From the NCBI GenBank assembly GCA_964023275.1, contig OZ029918.1, positions 19,386,361 through 19,450,360 of the forward strand: a stretch of 64,000 nt of DNA. The letters are read 5' to 3'. This document shows, in pieces, positions 42,880 to 54,629 of the stretch. The notes under the pieces are model-generated. The model was not told the origin of the DNA and searched no databases. It saw only the letters and a program-made list of their open reading frames with translations. The position numbers were made by a program, and so were the translations under genes. This DNA is from Norana najaformis (Eukaryota > Annelida > Clitellata > Crassiclitellata > Hormogastridae). Positions within the stretch are counted from its first letter, which is position 1, and every line of letters starts with the position of its first letter.

Positions 42880-45141
42880 GATGATTGTCCACTCACTGAG
42901 AGACAATCTGAGCCAAAGAAGACAGTTGAAGCCGATGCTCACCTACCGAGAACGGTTGGAGCAGCAGACGAAGAAGACAATCGGAACAGAAGAAGATGAA
43001 CAGAGCAGAAGAAGACGGTCAGAGACAACACTCACCTACCGAGAACGGTTGGAGCAGCAGACAAAGGGGACTGTTTGAGCTGAAGAAGATGGCAATGCCG
43101 TTGCAAGATTACTTAGTTAGCCCTGCAGAAGGGATAGACGGAAGTAAACTACCATCAAAGAAGCAGGTCCTTGGCCATTTTATGCATCACCACAGTGTAC
43201 TGAAAGAGGATATGCGAATGGCAGTGATCCACACCATACAGCTAGTTGAAAATTTCTGGTCCCACACTAGAATTCCAACCAAACATTGCCAACACTCGAT
43301 CAAAAGGCTAGAGCAACTATTCTATGAATGGCAGAGGCTGAAGAAGAACAAGAGTCGTCAGTCCCAGACTCAAACAGTCAAAGAAAGTACATATTTAGGC
43401 AGGAATGGGGACTGTTTGACAGTGCGCATGCTAATGTCACGGAGCTCATAGAGAACCAAGAAGACAAGCTCTTCCTTGAATCACAATGGGAAAAGGGACG
43501 AGCGGGCTGCATGACAGGAGTCGACAAGGCGCTGCTCCAACAAGAGATGGAGAAAGAGGAGACACTGCAAAAGAGGCGACAGCGATCCCGACTTCAGAAA
43601 GATGCCCTTTTGGAGAAAGTTATGGTGGAGAGCAGTCCTGTCTTGGAAGAAAGTCAGTGTGAATGTGAAGATCAAGATCCACGTCCCAGTATGAGTACTG
43701 CTAACCCGCCACGAATACGAGGACACCAAAGTGTTATATCACCAGAACTGGCAGCTATGCTTGATCGAAATGGACTGAGTGACAGGGTCGCCATGATGAT
43801 GGTCTTTGAAGCATCTAGGGCTCACGGACAAGATCCAGAAGCACTTGCACTTAACAGGTCAACAATCCAGTGTCTCCGTTGAAGGAACCGAAAAGCAGCA
43901 TTTCTGCTGGTATTGTTCAGGCATTCAAGCTAAACACAATCCTGACAGTCCACTGGGATAGCAAGCTGATGTCTGATTTGACAGGGAAAGAGAAAATGCA
44001 TAGGCTACCTATTTTGGTTTCAGTGATGGGGAGAAGAAACTGTTGGCAATTCTAAAGATACCCGTAGGAACTGGCCAAGCTGAGCACAACAGAATATGAG
44101 AATGGGACCTGGAAGGCTTGGTCTGGGGCATGTGTCTTGACACAACCAGTTCTAGCACTGGGCGACTATTAGGTGGCTGCGTCATTCTGGACCAGCTACT
44201 GGGCCAGCTGTTGACACCGTATCATGGACCTTGTATTGGCTGCCACCTTTGAAGTATGTATAGGGCCTAGCCAAGGACCAGAAATCCTCATCTTCAAATG
44301 GTTTCAAGAGTAATTGGTCATCTGTCAACAAAGAAAGATACAATGATGCCTTATCCGATGATTTCGCCTCACCTGAGCTCATCAATGTCCGAGCTGAAGT
44401 CATTGTATTCTGTGAGCAGCAGCTGCAGGATCAACTACCCCATGAAGACTATCTCGAACTACTCCAACTAATGCTTGTTTTTTGGGAAGAGTGCCAAATC
44501 AAGGGACAAACTTAATGAGTGTTTCGAAAAGGCCTTGGCCAGATCATTTGTAGTGCAGTAGATTGATAATGGTCTAGTTTGTCAACCGATGTCAGCAAGT
44601 TGAGTGGGTCATTACCGTGTGCAGGCTGATGATTTCTGTGCCGCTGAATATGGTCTAAGTTAGCTTCCAGCCTCCATGTGTTCAGTAGTTGACTCGTTGT
44701 GTAAATCAACTCCATCCCTTAAGAAAGTTAATGATTTTTGGAAAAGTCCACTGCTTTAAGACTGCATATTGCCTAATTAATATTTGTAATAGAGTAGCCA
44801 AGAAACAAGTCCGAATTATTTACATAAAACAGCGGATAATGTAGAAATGCTTTATGGTGTTTACCTTTAGAATTGTCCTCTTCCAAAGTTCATTTTTATG
44901 ACGAAAAGTTGTTCAAACTGTAAATTTCACGATTTTTAAACTGATTAACATGTTTTCTTGCCGCACACCAAAAGAAATCATCATATGAAATATATTAGTA
45001 TTCGAACAAATGTTTTGAAACAATCCAGTGTTTTCCTACATTTTGCTTTATTGACTCCAGAGTCAATCTAGTGAAGTCTGGTAACAGACTCCAGCACCTA
45101 CCCAGTGAAATCCGGTAATGGACTTTAGAGGTTTAACGTCC
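42880..45141 (+). pseudogene. Decayed transposase gene, SNTG/ACRHH family, with 3' region
   Basis: Open stretches in order: a tandemly repeated TYRERLEQQTK segment (42940-43075), MRMAVIHTIQLVENFWSHTR, WGLFDSAHANVTELIENQED, a basic coiled-coil-like stretch (QKRRQRSRLQKDALLEK), SPELAAMLDRNGLSDRVAMM (43740-43800), VHWDSKLMSDLTGKEKMHRL (about 43950-44005), a degenerate LDTTSSSTGRLLGG and LPHEDYLELLQLMLVFWEEC (near 44440). These match, in order, a multicopy uncharacterised family I know from cnidarians and arthropods and regard as transposases (HWD and DTT as candidate catalytic Asp). Frame breaks are scattered and the ACRHH block is missing. The 3' part from 44518 is repeated inverted at 49428-50660. 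Confidence 0.6.
43328..43882 (+). pseudogene. Longest open part of the SNTG-family transposase
   Basis: 184 codons. They contain KYIFRQEWGLFDSAHANVTE, an acidic and basic helical stretch (QEMEKEETLQKRRQRSRLQK), a Ser/Pro/Cys linker (ECEDQDPRPSMSTANPPRIR), then SPELAAMLDRNGLSDRVAMM and ALALNRSTIQCLR. The region precedes the HWDSKL catalytic-like block of the family. The Met at 43328 is in the middle of the ancestral protein, because the overlapping frame 42996-43451 carries the upstream part. No function is known to me beyond presumed transposition. Confidence 0.5.
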
Positions 45142-45325
45142 TCATTCGCCTTAGTCAGTTCATCATCTGCATGCACCTTCAAATCAGTACCTTTGACACA
45201 CCAAGGCTTAGTCACCTTACCTTAAATTTAGTCAGGCCAAAGTGCACTGCCACTGCTATAAAAGTAATTTTTTTAAAATAAGTTTACAGGTCACAAATTC
45301 TTTAGTGATAGAAATGTTTTGAGTG
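45142..45325. other. Unassigned sequence
   Basis: Short spacer between the inverted-repeat arm and the LINE. Nothing recognised. Confidence 0.4.
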
Positions 45326-45329
45326 GATT

Positions 45330-46780
45330 GCAACATTTTCACAGGGTGTCTTAGAATTTGTGTTTGGAGTCTGACCCAAGGACATCTGCGAGGGCTTCCC
45401 TGAGCTGTATTATTCTAATATGAACAAACTCAACAAGTGGCATCATGCAGAAATGCTCTGCATATTCTTATGTGACTGGTACCATTCGACAGATCGCCAT
45501 CATCAATCACTCTTGCTGACATTTACCATCCTCCTCGCCCAGTCAATGAATTCTACAATGACCTCATGACACTGATATCATCTGTTTATCTGGTAAAAAC
45601 TTCTGCTCTGTGGAGATCTGAACTGCCCTTGGTCTGATGGACATATCAATAATAATCTGGCTGATATCTTCTCTACCTATGGCCTTTACCAGTACTTTGC
45701 TGTACTGACTCAAGGAGAAAACCTCATTGATGTCCTAGCTACTGATGATCAGACCACAGTCTGATATCCAGAGATAGAGACGCTGGTCTCGTATTAGGTC
45801 ACAAGCTTATACTATGTAAATTCATGACCTCTTGCCACCACCAACCTGTGAGGAACATATTTCATAACATCAAGGCTATAGATCACATACAGTTCTTTCA
45901 GTTGCTTGTTGATTGTTCACTGCATCTGCAAACACTGCAGACAATTTTGCCAAACAGCTGAAGAGAAATGTAATCTGCCCATATTCGCACTTGCTATCGG
46001 TGACCTTCTAAACCAGTCATTAGGTGGTCTTCTTCAGAGGCAATAGTTGATGGGAGAGAATGTTGCTGACTAGAGTGCAGATGGAAAAGTTCAGGCTTTG
46101 AGGAGAACAGACATCATTACCGTCATCAGTGCCACCTTACAAATAAGCTCATAATTCTAGGAGCCTTTACTACTGCGGCCAGCTTGAAAGTGGTCCAAAC
46201 CCTTGGGACTAATGGCTTATCTCCCAGCATCTTCTGCATTTAAAAGATGCTATTAACTGCCAATTCTCAGAACTAGAGAACCAGAATCTATGTTCTGACT
46301 TTGCTTCATTTGTTTTTAAAAAACAAAATCAACTATATGAAATATAAAATTACTGTTAAAATTACTCAGTGCACTGCTAATTGAAGACTGAATGATATAC
46401 TGCTTGATTCTGTATTTTCTGGCACTGCCTTAATAACATACCACCTGTAACCTACTTTGAAGTCCTCTCTTTCTTAATAAAACTGTCCCTAAATCCTCTC
46501 TGATGGACTTCCTGTCTACACCACTCATTGCTTCTAGTTCTGATTTTTTTCTGCTACCTTGCTACTTGGCCCTCTTGTTTTTGACAAAGGCTGTTTTCCA
46601 TCATGTTTCAAATTTGCCTTAGTCATGCCTTTACTTGAAAACCTGACTTGGGTGCTAAAAACCTCTCAAATTTTGGACCAATCTCCGACCTCGGTGACAG
46701 TTCTAAGATTCTTGAATGTCTCTTCTTATGCAGATTAAGAAACATGTTACCATGTTGTCCAGACTATAATCCTCAAAATA
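45330..46780 (+). mobile_element. CR1/L2-like LINE, endonuclease to RT start
   Basis: Broken frames show endonuclease traces (CGDLN-like GTAGAG region near 45620; LADIFSTYGLYQYF near 45660-45700; QGENLIDVLATDDQTTV at 45715-45760) and the RT start (near 46590-46720), parallel to 3035-3450. It is one of the oldest copies in the window, with many stops and frame changes, and it ends before the RT palm. Confidence 0.65.
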
Positions 46781-46899
46781 CTATTAAAAAATTCGGACTA
46801 TCATGATATGTAATTTGAAATTTTGTTTTGGAATGGCAGCAATTTTACAATAAATTGTTGAGTGTTTTGTTTTCTTTGTTTTGATTTTCCGTTTTCAGG

Positions 46900-49420
46900 T
46901 ACTCTGAGGTTATGGTTGCGTGTATGGCAGTCTGTATATGAGTGAAGTGGTAGGGTCATTCCGTGTCAGTTTTAGCATATGTTCTCCACCTCAGCATCTC
47001 AAATTTTGATCATTTGGCCTATATGTAGATAAATATATATCATGAAGGTCTGAATCGTTTTATACCTTATACCAGTTTATGAAATATTAGGTTTACTACA
47101 CACATGAGGTTGCCCGATTTTCAGTGCCACAGCAAATTACATGTTTTTACAATATGTTAGCTAGGAGTTGAGATGGAAAGGTTTTGGAAGTTAACTGAAG
47201 AAGCTGGCTGAGAATTTCCAGAATTATGAAAAGTTAAAGGAACAGTTGTTGAGAAGATTCAGATTAACTGAAGGTGGTTATAGAAAGAAATTTAAGCAAA
47301 GTCATATAGAGGAAGAAGAAACTCTATCACAGTTTGTGAACAGAGTCTGGTGTTACCTGAAACAATGGCTTCAGATGGCAGGATTTGAAGATAGTTTTGG
47401 GGGACTGGAAACTTTTTTGCTGAAGGACCAGTTCTTTATAATGTGTCCCAATGAACTGAGAACTCGTGAACTTTATAACATGTCCCAATGAATTTTCATT
47501 AAGGAAAGAGGTAAACTTGGACTGAGTGAGATGTAGAAACTGAGGGTAATAAGTGGACTCTTAAATCAAAGCCTGAGGAAGTAGGGCTCAGAGATGTTCA
47601 GAAAGAACACAGTAATAAAAACAAGGAAAAGTTTAGGGGCCCTTTTTACAAATAGAGGAGAGATGAAAAGAATTATCAACACAAGTCAGGTTTAAAAAAT
47701 TAATGAAATTTTGGAAGCAGACAGAGAACACGACTCTGGAGAGGGATGAAGATTAACCTGTTAGGGATGCAGATGGTCATAGGAAGTCCAACTGTCCAAA
47801 AAGGGATAAAGGTGCCAAACCACATACAGTGTTGTCAGTTAGCAGAGAAGAGAGTTCAGAAGAGTATATGGAGTGCAAAGGTAATGCAAGGTTGATAGAT
47901 GAGAGATGTGAAAGGGGTCTATTGTGGTAGTGTTGTGATGTCTGGGTATTGTATGGGACCAGATGGGAAAGGAACAGAATTGGTCTACAGACGATGCAAA
48001 ATGAATACATAAGTGAAGTATTAGTGGATGGACCGAGAGTGAGATGCTTGGTGCGATTCAAGTGCAACTTACTGTGTAGTGAAAGAAAATTTGGTTAGAT
48101 CTCCACAGTTTACAGGGCAGAAATGTAATCTGTACATTTGCTGATAGCTCAAAGAAGAAATTTCCAACAGCTTACATAAATGTTAAGAGTAAATATTACA
48201 CAAGGTATGTTGACGCTGTTCTGATGAGAAATCCAATTCAAGAAGTACGTGATCATAATGGTAAGAAAAGTTTAGGTAAAAGAGGCCTATTGAAAAGTGA
48301 ACAAGAGAGTGACACTGATACAACAGTTGTGTACCTAATGTATCAGGCAGTAAAACGACTCAAGCTTGTTGTTATGGAGATAGGACATGTCGTCATGAAT
48401 GTCACAAATAAAGCGGCCAATATGAAATACAGTGAGCCAAAAGCAGGTCAAGGAGAGGTATTGGCTGGATGTGAAACACGAAAATCAGACACAAATCAAG
48501 AAGATTGAAAGGAAAGAAAGACCCTTGAAATTGAAGAAATTGCCAGATTTGAATATCTCAACAGAAGAGATGGTAAATTGCAGAGAGAAGATGAGACACT
48601 GACAAAGTGTTGGAAACTGATGGATCAGTGTGAAGATGAGAACTGAGATGAAACGAAGGTTCTGTGTAAGCCAAGAAAAGAATAATTGTGTAATAAATGT
48701 AAGCAGGACATTAAACAATCTGTGTTGAGCAGTATTGTATGCCAAAGGTTGAATGAGGAACAGTTGAGAAATGCTAAAACCGATGATGTGTCATAAATAA
48801 TACTAAATATAGATGTGAGACCGATTGTGTTGATAGTCTAATATTGACACCTGTATTAAATCTGGAAAATAGTACAGCAGAAGCGAAAGTGCGAGACCAT
48901 GTAGACGGATGGCAGAGCCAGTCTTCAACACCGAGGGAGCAACCAGAGTTGAACTGTACTTCTGGAGAGCTTACAGAATTATTAAGAGAACAGAGTGGAG
49001 CAAAGTGCAAAAAAATGGCTAGAGTTAAGAAAAAGGATATTACTTCTGTGGAGGCAAGTAGTGATGTTTGTGAAATGGGTACAAGACATGTGTTGTGGTG
49101 AGTGAACAGAGGAATTCTAAAGTGGAAAGGGTGAATGAATGTGACATAGACCATGTGTTACTGGATCCTGGAGGGTTCATGGAGAATGTACCTCATATAA
49201 AGGGGAAAAGAAAGTTTGATGGACAAAAAGCAGTGCCATGCCGTCATAAGTTGATATAGATTTTGGCATTGGGGAAGAGGTAAGAAGGTTGAGGATGCCA
49301 TGGTGACATGAAGACATAGTTTGAGATGTGGGGTGGAAAGGAATGAGATGGATGGCTGATTACCTAAGTAGAGGCATAGACTAAGACTAAGTAATGTAGT
49401 ATATGCAGTGATTAGTTTGT
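46900..49420 (+). mobile_element. Ty3/Gypsy-like LTR retrotransposon fossil, broken
   Basis: A decayed internal region with, in order, a Gag-like segment (47220-47500), a zinc-knuckle-like basic part (about 47770-47820), a protease-like stretch (about 48015-48120) and a short motif of the kind found after RNase H (about 49325-49375). I did not recognise a reverse transcriptase or integrase core, and no pair of LTRs could be defined, so both borders are approximate. Broken, with well over ten breaks, hence old. A second fragment lies at 62812-63060. Confidence 0.6.
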
Positions 49421-49427
49421 TGAGTTG

Positions 49428-50660
49428 AACCTGTAAAGTCCATTACCAGATTTCACTGGTTCATTTGTAGGTGCTGGAGTCTGCTATCAGATTTCACCAG
49501 ATTGGCACTGGAGTCGATAAGGAAAAATGCCAGAAAACACCAGATTGTTTTAAAGCATTTGTTCAAATACTAATATGTTTCATAGATGATTTCTTTTGGT
49601 GTGTGGTCAGAAATCATGTTAATCCATTTAAATATCATAAAATTTGCAGTTTTGAACAACTTTTAGTCAAAAATGAACTCTGAACTATGCATCCTTACGA
49701 TTTCGGCAGTTTTGCATCATAAATAAGGCCTTGCTTCTTGGCTACTCTATTATAAATATTAACCCCTTTAGCGTGGATCCCGAGTATACTCGGGGTGGGG
49801 AATCCGTTCCCATAGCGTGGATCCCGAGTTATCTCGGGTAGGGATAGTATTCACCACCCAGTAGGCGTGGAGCCCGGATAAACTCGGAAAAACGTCAGAA
49901 GGCCCTGGCTGTTGTGCAGGGGAAGTCACAGAATATGCTGTAGTAGCCCTATAGCAGCCTGGACCTAGTTACATCATCACTGGCGGCTGCTAGCCGGCTG
50001 CCCCCGGCGCCGTATTGTAGGTCAAAATGGCAGGTCGCTTGATGTTGGACTGTGTCCTGTCCTGCGCTTTGAAATTTATCACACCAAGTTCAATTATTGA
50101 CATATATTGCGACTGCTAGATTCCTATCATAAGTCTATATTCTGTCTGGTGTTGGCCAAAAATTTTGACATGCCTTGGTGCTTCTTCTATTGTTTGTCTG
50201 CCAAAAATGTGCGGAAAATTTATTTTCAAGTGAAAAAAAAACAAAACAAAAATTTTTTTTGATGATGGTAAAATGCACGAAATCTTTTAAGATTATTTCC
50301 AGAAAAATCATAGCATCATTATAACAACAATATCTGGAAAACAATTTTTGAAAAAAATTCCACCCTAGCAGAGAGTTAAAAAAAAATTATTCCACGCTAA
50401 AGGGGTTAATTAAGCAATATACGGTCATGAAGCAGTGGAATTTTCAAAAATTGTGTAAAATTATGTTTTACACAACGAATTGACTATTGCAGTCTGGCTG
50501 CAACTTAGACCCTAGTCGGCGGCTGAGAAGTTGTCAGCCTGCCCACGGTAATGACCCACTGAGATTGCTGACGTCGGTTGACAAACTGGACTGTTATCAA
50601 TCTACTGCACTAAAAAATAATATGGCCAAAGCTATTTCAACTGGGAGTTGTTAAGATTGA
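49428..50660 (-). repeat. Inverted copy of the SNTG-element 3' end, with MITE inside
   Basis: The reverse complement matches 44518-45141 throughout: GTGCAGTAGATTGATAA, GTTTGTCAACCGA, GTCATTACCGTG, TTCGTTGTGTAAA, CACTGCTT, AGAGTAGCCAAGAA and CTCCAGCACCTA. The TTAA MITE 49763-50405 interrupts it, and the uninterrupted TTAA is visible in the partner at 44777-44780. Most likely a second, 3'-only copy of the same transposon in opposite orientation. Confidence 0.8.
49763..50405. mobile_element. TTAA-flanked MITE, relative of 26199-26985
   Basis: TTAA at 49759-49762 and 50406-50409. Ends CCCCTTTAGCGTGGATCC and, at the other end, TTATTCCACGCTAAAGGGG. Three subterminal units GCGTGGA(T/G)CCCG with palindromic cores CCCGAGTATACTCGGG, CCCGAGTTATCTCGGG and a degenerate third. 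643 bp, no transposase. Confidence 0.88.
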
Positions 50661-50829
50661 CAGATTAAATTCAGCATATTTGTACCTCAAAAATAGTTTA
50701 TTGCCTTTAATGCCCCAAGCCCTTGCCTAGAAGTATTGATCGACATATTACCCAAGCCAGTTCAAATGGCTATTTTTGACGCATGTCTTATTCAAACTCT
50801 GTGTCTTTCTTGGTTTTAATATTATGTTT

Positions 50830-50960
50830 ACTCATAGTAAATAGAAGGACAAGTGTGCCGAGTCCCTAGTTTTAACACAGTGGTGGAAATGTCATTATTT
50901 GCTCACATACGCTAGGTAGCAGTAGTGGTTGATGATGTTCCTGTTAGCAAATAATGCACT
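50830..50960 (+). repeat. Short unclassified repeat with inverted partner
   Basis: GGACAAGTGTGCC, GTCATTATTTGCT and CGCTAGGTAGCAGT-like parts match the reverse complement of 59830-59955 (GGCACACTTGTCC in the + sense there). Class unknown. Confidence 0.45.
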
Positions 50961-51235
50961 GTTTACTTACAAGAAAATTGTTTCTATATTTTCCTTGTAA
51001 ATTTAATTTTCAGTTGTTAGGGATTCCACACATAAGTGTTTGTAATATTTAGCAATCTTATGGGTGCGTAATAAATTTAAATTATAGCAGATATTGTGAG
51101 TTTGATGCTAGTTTACGTTGAGCAATAAAGGGTGTGCATAGGGGCCACAACACCCTTTGCTTTAAAAATTGGTTCATTTGTATGATTAAAAGTTCTCTTA
51201 AACTATCCAAATAATTTTGTATTGTATATTATTAA
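50961..51235. other. Unassigned sequence
   Basis: AT-rich. No recognised gene or repeat end. Confidence 0.35.
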
Positions 51236-51362
51236 GTAAACGGAGGGCAGACGGAGAATGACCCTTGAGGAGATGGCCGGGAAACGAGATTTGTGGAGGG
51301 GTGTCATAGAGAAATCAACGTCTGGATCCAGTCCAGAGATGATTACATGACATGACATGATA
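51236..51362 (+). mobile_element. LINE 3' end with TGACA tail
   Basis: Encodes EEMAGKRDLWRGVIEKSTSG, the C-terminus of an RTE-like endonuclease-RT protein (AG-x-R-x-x-W-R-x-x-V), then a GACATGACATGACAT tail at 51346-51362. It is a 5'-truncated short copy. Confidence 0.6.
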
Positions 51363-51743
51363 TTATTAAGTACTGAGTATATGTCAATATAAGATATGAG
51401 TATTTTTAGGCATAAGTGGACATTTATGCCTAAAAATACTCATATGAAGCTTCTAATCACTTTGGGTCGAAGCTCACTCTTGTATTCATCAAATATAGTG
51501 TAATCTATTGACTTCAATAGGCCTTTTGTCATAATGCACAAGAGATCAATCGATAATCGTTGGCCTGACATCGACCTGGTATTGAAAGTGATCAAACACT
51601 TCCATGAGCCGAATCCCTAACATAGGTTTTGTGTGTTTTGGGGGAAATTGCATTATATTACATCTATGATTTTATCATGAAGATAATTATTTTAAAAATC
51701 ATTTACTATATTTAAAGAAGTTGTATATGTATGTGCAGCTGTC

Positions 51744-52905
51744 TTGATGTCAAATGCCAGAAACAGCCACTGTTTTGTTCCTGGGTGCAAAACTGGTTAC
51801 AAAATATCCATGAAGATCCAAAAGTTAAATATGCAATATGCTGATGATACTCAGCTCTACGTTGCTTCCTCAGCTAAAACTGAACTTGAACACTGTTTGT
51901 CCTCTCTTCACACTTGGTTCTGCTTTAATGATCTTGCAATCAATCCAGATAAGTCAGAGGCAGTTCTTTTCACAACTCACCGGCATATGCAGTCTTTCAC
52001 TTTGCATTCTTCTATTGACCTTGCAGGAACCAAAATCCCATTATCAGACAAAATCAGAACTCTTGGTGTCAACCCTTGACAACTTGCTCGCTATGACTTC
52101 ACACGTATCTTCAATTTGCAGGTCTTGTTTCTTCCATATCAAGGCATTTCGTCACATCAGAAATTCTCTGACTAATGACATGGCTAAAACAGTGGCATGT
52201 GAACTTGTTAGTTCTCGATTAGACTATGCAAATGCAGTGTGATACGGTATATCTTCTCTTAATGTAAAAAAGCTCCAGCGGGTTCAAAACTCTTTCTAGG
52301 GTTGTTACATGTTCTTCTTCATCAAATGCATTAGATCGCTTTCGTAAACTTCACTGGCTTCCTGTTGAGTGGCGTATTAAGTTTAAAATTGCATGCTTGA
52401 CTTTTAAGGCTCAGAACACTGGCCTTCTATCATATCTTAATACTTTGCTGACTCCATATCGCCCTTCCAGATTCTTGCGTTCTTGTGATACTGGTTTGTT
52501 GCAAGAATCTAGGTTCAGAACAACCGTAGGATCACGTGCCTTTAACTGTTGTGCTCACGCATTTGGAATCGTCTACCACAAAATACCCGACTTGCAGCTC
52601 GCTATCATCTTTTAAATCACTTGTTTAGACTCACTATTTCATCTTGGTTTTTGCATGACTCCATCTTGGCCCCTAGCAAACATACATCCGCGCCTCAGAT
52701 TCAGGTTTACTGACATTGTGCGCGTTACAAGTGCTTTAAATAAATAAAATAAAATAAATAAATGCAGCCTTTTTATGCCATCTGCCAAAAGCCTTCAACT
52801 GTGGAACAAGGCTATGCCATGTGCCATCAGGCAGTTGAGTCGCAAGGATCATGTTTGTGAGTTACACTTCCATCCATAGCTTGTTATTTGTGAATATAAA
52901 TTTAC
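51744..52905 (+). pseudogene. THAP zinc-finger coding sequence split by a LINE
   Basis: Left part: SNARNSHCFVPGCKTGYKIS (51747-51806) gives the first C-x4-C pair of a THAP C2CH finger. Right part, after the LINE: SLFMPSAKSLQLWNKAMPCA and SRKDHVCELHFHP (about 52758-52866) give the conserved Pro, Trp, the C-x2-H pair and HF-P. THAP domains bind DNA and occur at the N-terminus of P-element-type transposases and host factors (family knowledge). The stretch continues after a TAG as LVICEYKFT, which fits the end of a THAP domain. The left and right parts do not share a simple frame. No transposase body follows, only LINE A. Confidence 0.7.
51827..52750 (+). mobile_element. CR1/L2-like LINE fragment inserted in the THAP finger
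   Basis: Starts right at the RT palm (MQYADDTQLYVASSAKTELE), continues through FTTHRHMQSFTLHSSIDLAG, MAKTVACELVSSRLDYANAV and the C-terminal block, and ends with GTTTACTGACATTGTGCGCG and an AAATAAA-type tail (52733-52752). The flanks AAATATGCA (left, about 51825) and AATGCA (right, about 52751) may be a short target duplication. 5' truncated, with several frame breaks. Confidence 0.78.
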
Positions 52906-53327
52906 GGCGGGCAGTGCTACCATCATTCATGTGATGCGCTTGTCGTCTAAACATGCCAGTTGAGAGCTCCGTTGTTTTTTTGTTTTTTTGTAGTTTTTAG
53001 CGTCGTTATTTTATAGTTTTCGTCTAGATTCGAGTGTATTGTTCGTCTCATTTGTTTTAAACAGTTCTTCCGCAGAATCTTTGCTTGTCTGTGTTGGATT
53101 GGAATAACTTTGGTTTGCGAATTCTACTTCACGACCGTCATGTTGCATCTTCAGTACAGATCACGTGACTTCTAACGGTTTTTCACTCAAACAAAGTCAA
53201 TTATCTGGTCGTAATGGGCGTCTTGTCAGGCCCTTTATCAACTCAAAGAGCTTTTATTAGCTTATTATAGCTACTCCTCCATTGTGATAATTTGCTGTAT
53301 AACGGATAAAATGAATCAGTAATCACT

Positions 53328-54578
53328 ATGGAACGTATCAGTTACACGTCTGATCAACTTAATACAAGATCATTTGTCCTGCGACCATCTTGTACACTAA
53401 GAAAGAGACTGTTCAAACTTCACATCTGGTGCCCAGCTGTAAATCGCATTTCCACCTCCTCCAAAGATAATGTTATGGACTCTGAAACTCCTATTTCTGC
53501 TCCACTGAAGAAACTTATTGTTAATAACAAGAAACTACAAAGCCATGCCTGTGTTCACAATGGATCACCTGGTCTACGGTTTGCTTCGTGGAATGCGCTC
53601 TCACTTTCGGACAAATATGCCTATGTCTCGGAGACTATACAGGAGTCTCATATGGATTCATTGGTGATAACCGAGAGCTGGCATATTGGCTCGGATGATG
53701 TTGCAGTGCTCCGGGCTACACCCCCGGGTTTTTCCATCTTCGACCGGCCAAGAGCCTCTGGTCTTGGAGGTCAGTCAACCCGTGGTGGTGGAATTGTTGT
53801 TTATTATCGTTTGGCTCTGCGTACCTCTTTAATACAGCTCAACATGGATTTAACTACCTTTGAAGCTCTATGCCTTAGCATTGCCACTACACATGGTTCT
53901 GTTACTGTTTTAGCCGTCTACAGACCTGGCTCTACAGCTCTTACCAGTACATTTTTTGAAGAGTTTGCCTCTGTTCTTGAAAGCATTGCCACTAGAAATA
54001 GTCAACTTGTCATCCTCGGTGACTTCAATATTCACCTTGAGAAACCGTCTCTTCCTTCCACAGAGCGTCTTCTTGATTTAATGAATCAATTTGGCCTGTG
54101 TCAACATATTAAAGAACCTACACACCTTCACGGAGGCATCTTGGACTTAGTTATTACTCGTGATGACTGCTCTCTTCACGACATCCGAATTCATCCACCT
54201 GTCGCTTCGGATCATGCATTGATCGAATTTGGACTTCCTCATCTTCATCTGCTCCCTATTCACACTTTGCGTCATATACGAGGATGGAGATCATTGAATC
54301 GGCAGGAGTTTGCAGAGGCCCTCCGCAGAACTCTTCTTTGTGCTGATCCCCGTACACATTATGTCTTGTCGATTGATGAACTATTCAACTTATACTCGAC
54401 TACTATGACTGATCTCTTGGATAAGTTACTTCCTCTGCGGTTCGTCGAATCCAGGCATCGTCCTCTCGCTGTCTGGTTCGATGGTGACTGTCGTCGACTT
54501 CGCAGGCAGACGTGTTGTTTGGAGCGACGTTTCTGTCGTACAAGGGACCCTGTACGTCACTCGGAATGGATCGCTTAA
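53328..54578 (+). CDS. LINE-A endonuclease ORF (416 aa), nearly intact
   Basis: The N-terminal 65 residues are basic and unassigned (FVLRPSCTLRKRLFKLHIWC). The APE-like endonuclease then runs from about residue 80: LRFASWNALSLSDKYAYVSE, SLVITESWHIGSDDVAVLRA (catalytic Glu in TESWH), VLAVYRPGSTALTSTF, LVILGDFNIHLEKPS (Asp/Asn), DLVITRDD and PPVASDHALIEF (catalytic Asp-His). It stops at TAA after SEWIA, where copy 1 reads CAA, so the link to the RT frame (54630) is lost in this copy. The Met at 53328 has no obvious competitor and lies just after the leader. Cuts DNA at target for reverse transcription (family knowledge). Confidence 0.8.
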   Translation: MERISYTSDQLNTRSFVLRPSCTLRKRLFKLHIWCPAVNRISTSSKDNVMDSETPISAPLKKLIVNNKKLQSHACVHNGSPGLRFASWNALSLSDKYAYVSETIQESHMDSLVITESWHIGSDDVAVLRATPPGFSIFDRPRASGLGGQSTRGGGIVVYYRLALRTSLIQLNMDLTTFEALCLSIATTHGSVTVLAVYRPGSTALTSTFFEEFASVLESIATRNSQLVILGDFNIHLEKPSLPSTERLLDLMNQFGLCQHIKEPTHLHGGILDLVITRDDCSLHDIRIHPPVASDHALIEFGLPHLHLLPIHTLRHIRGWRSLNRQEFAEALRRTLLCADPRTHYVLSIDELFNLYSTTMTDLLDKLLPLRFVESRHRPLAVWFDGDCRRLRRQTCCLERRFCRTRDPVRHSEWIA

Positions 54579-54629
54579 CTGAGATCTCTCCATCGTCGAT
54601 ACCGACAGAAGGAAGCTGAATACTGGGAG

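Noticed and set aside
44518-50660. Inverted arms read as long terminal inverted repeats of one giant foldback element enclosing the LINE and the Gypsy fossil
   Set aside because: The left arm is the natural continuation of the decayed transposase gene at 42880-44500, so two opposed copies of one transposon explain it better.
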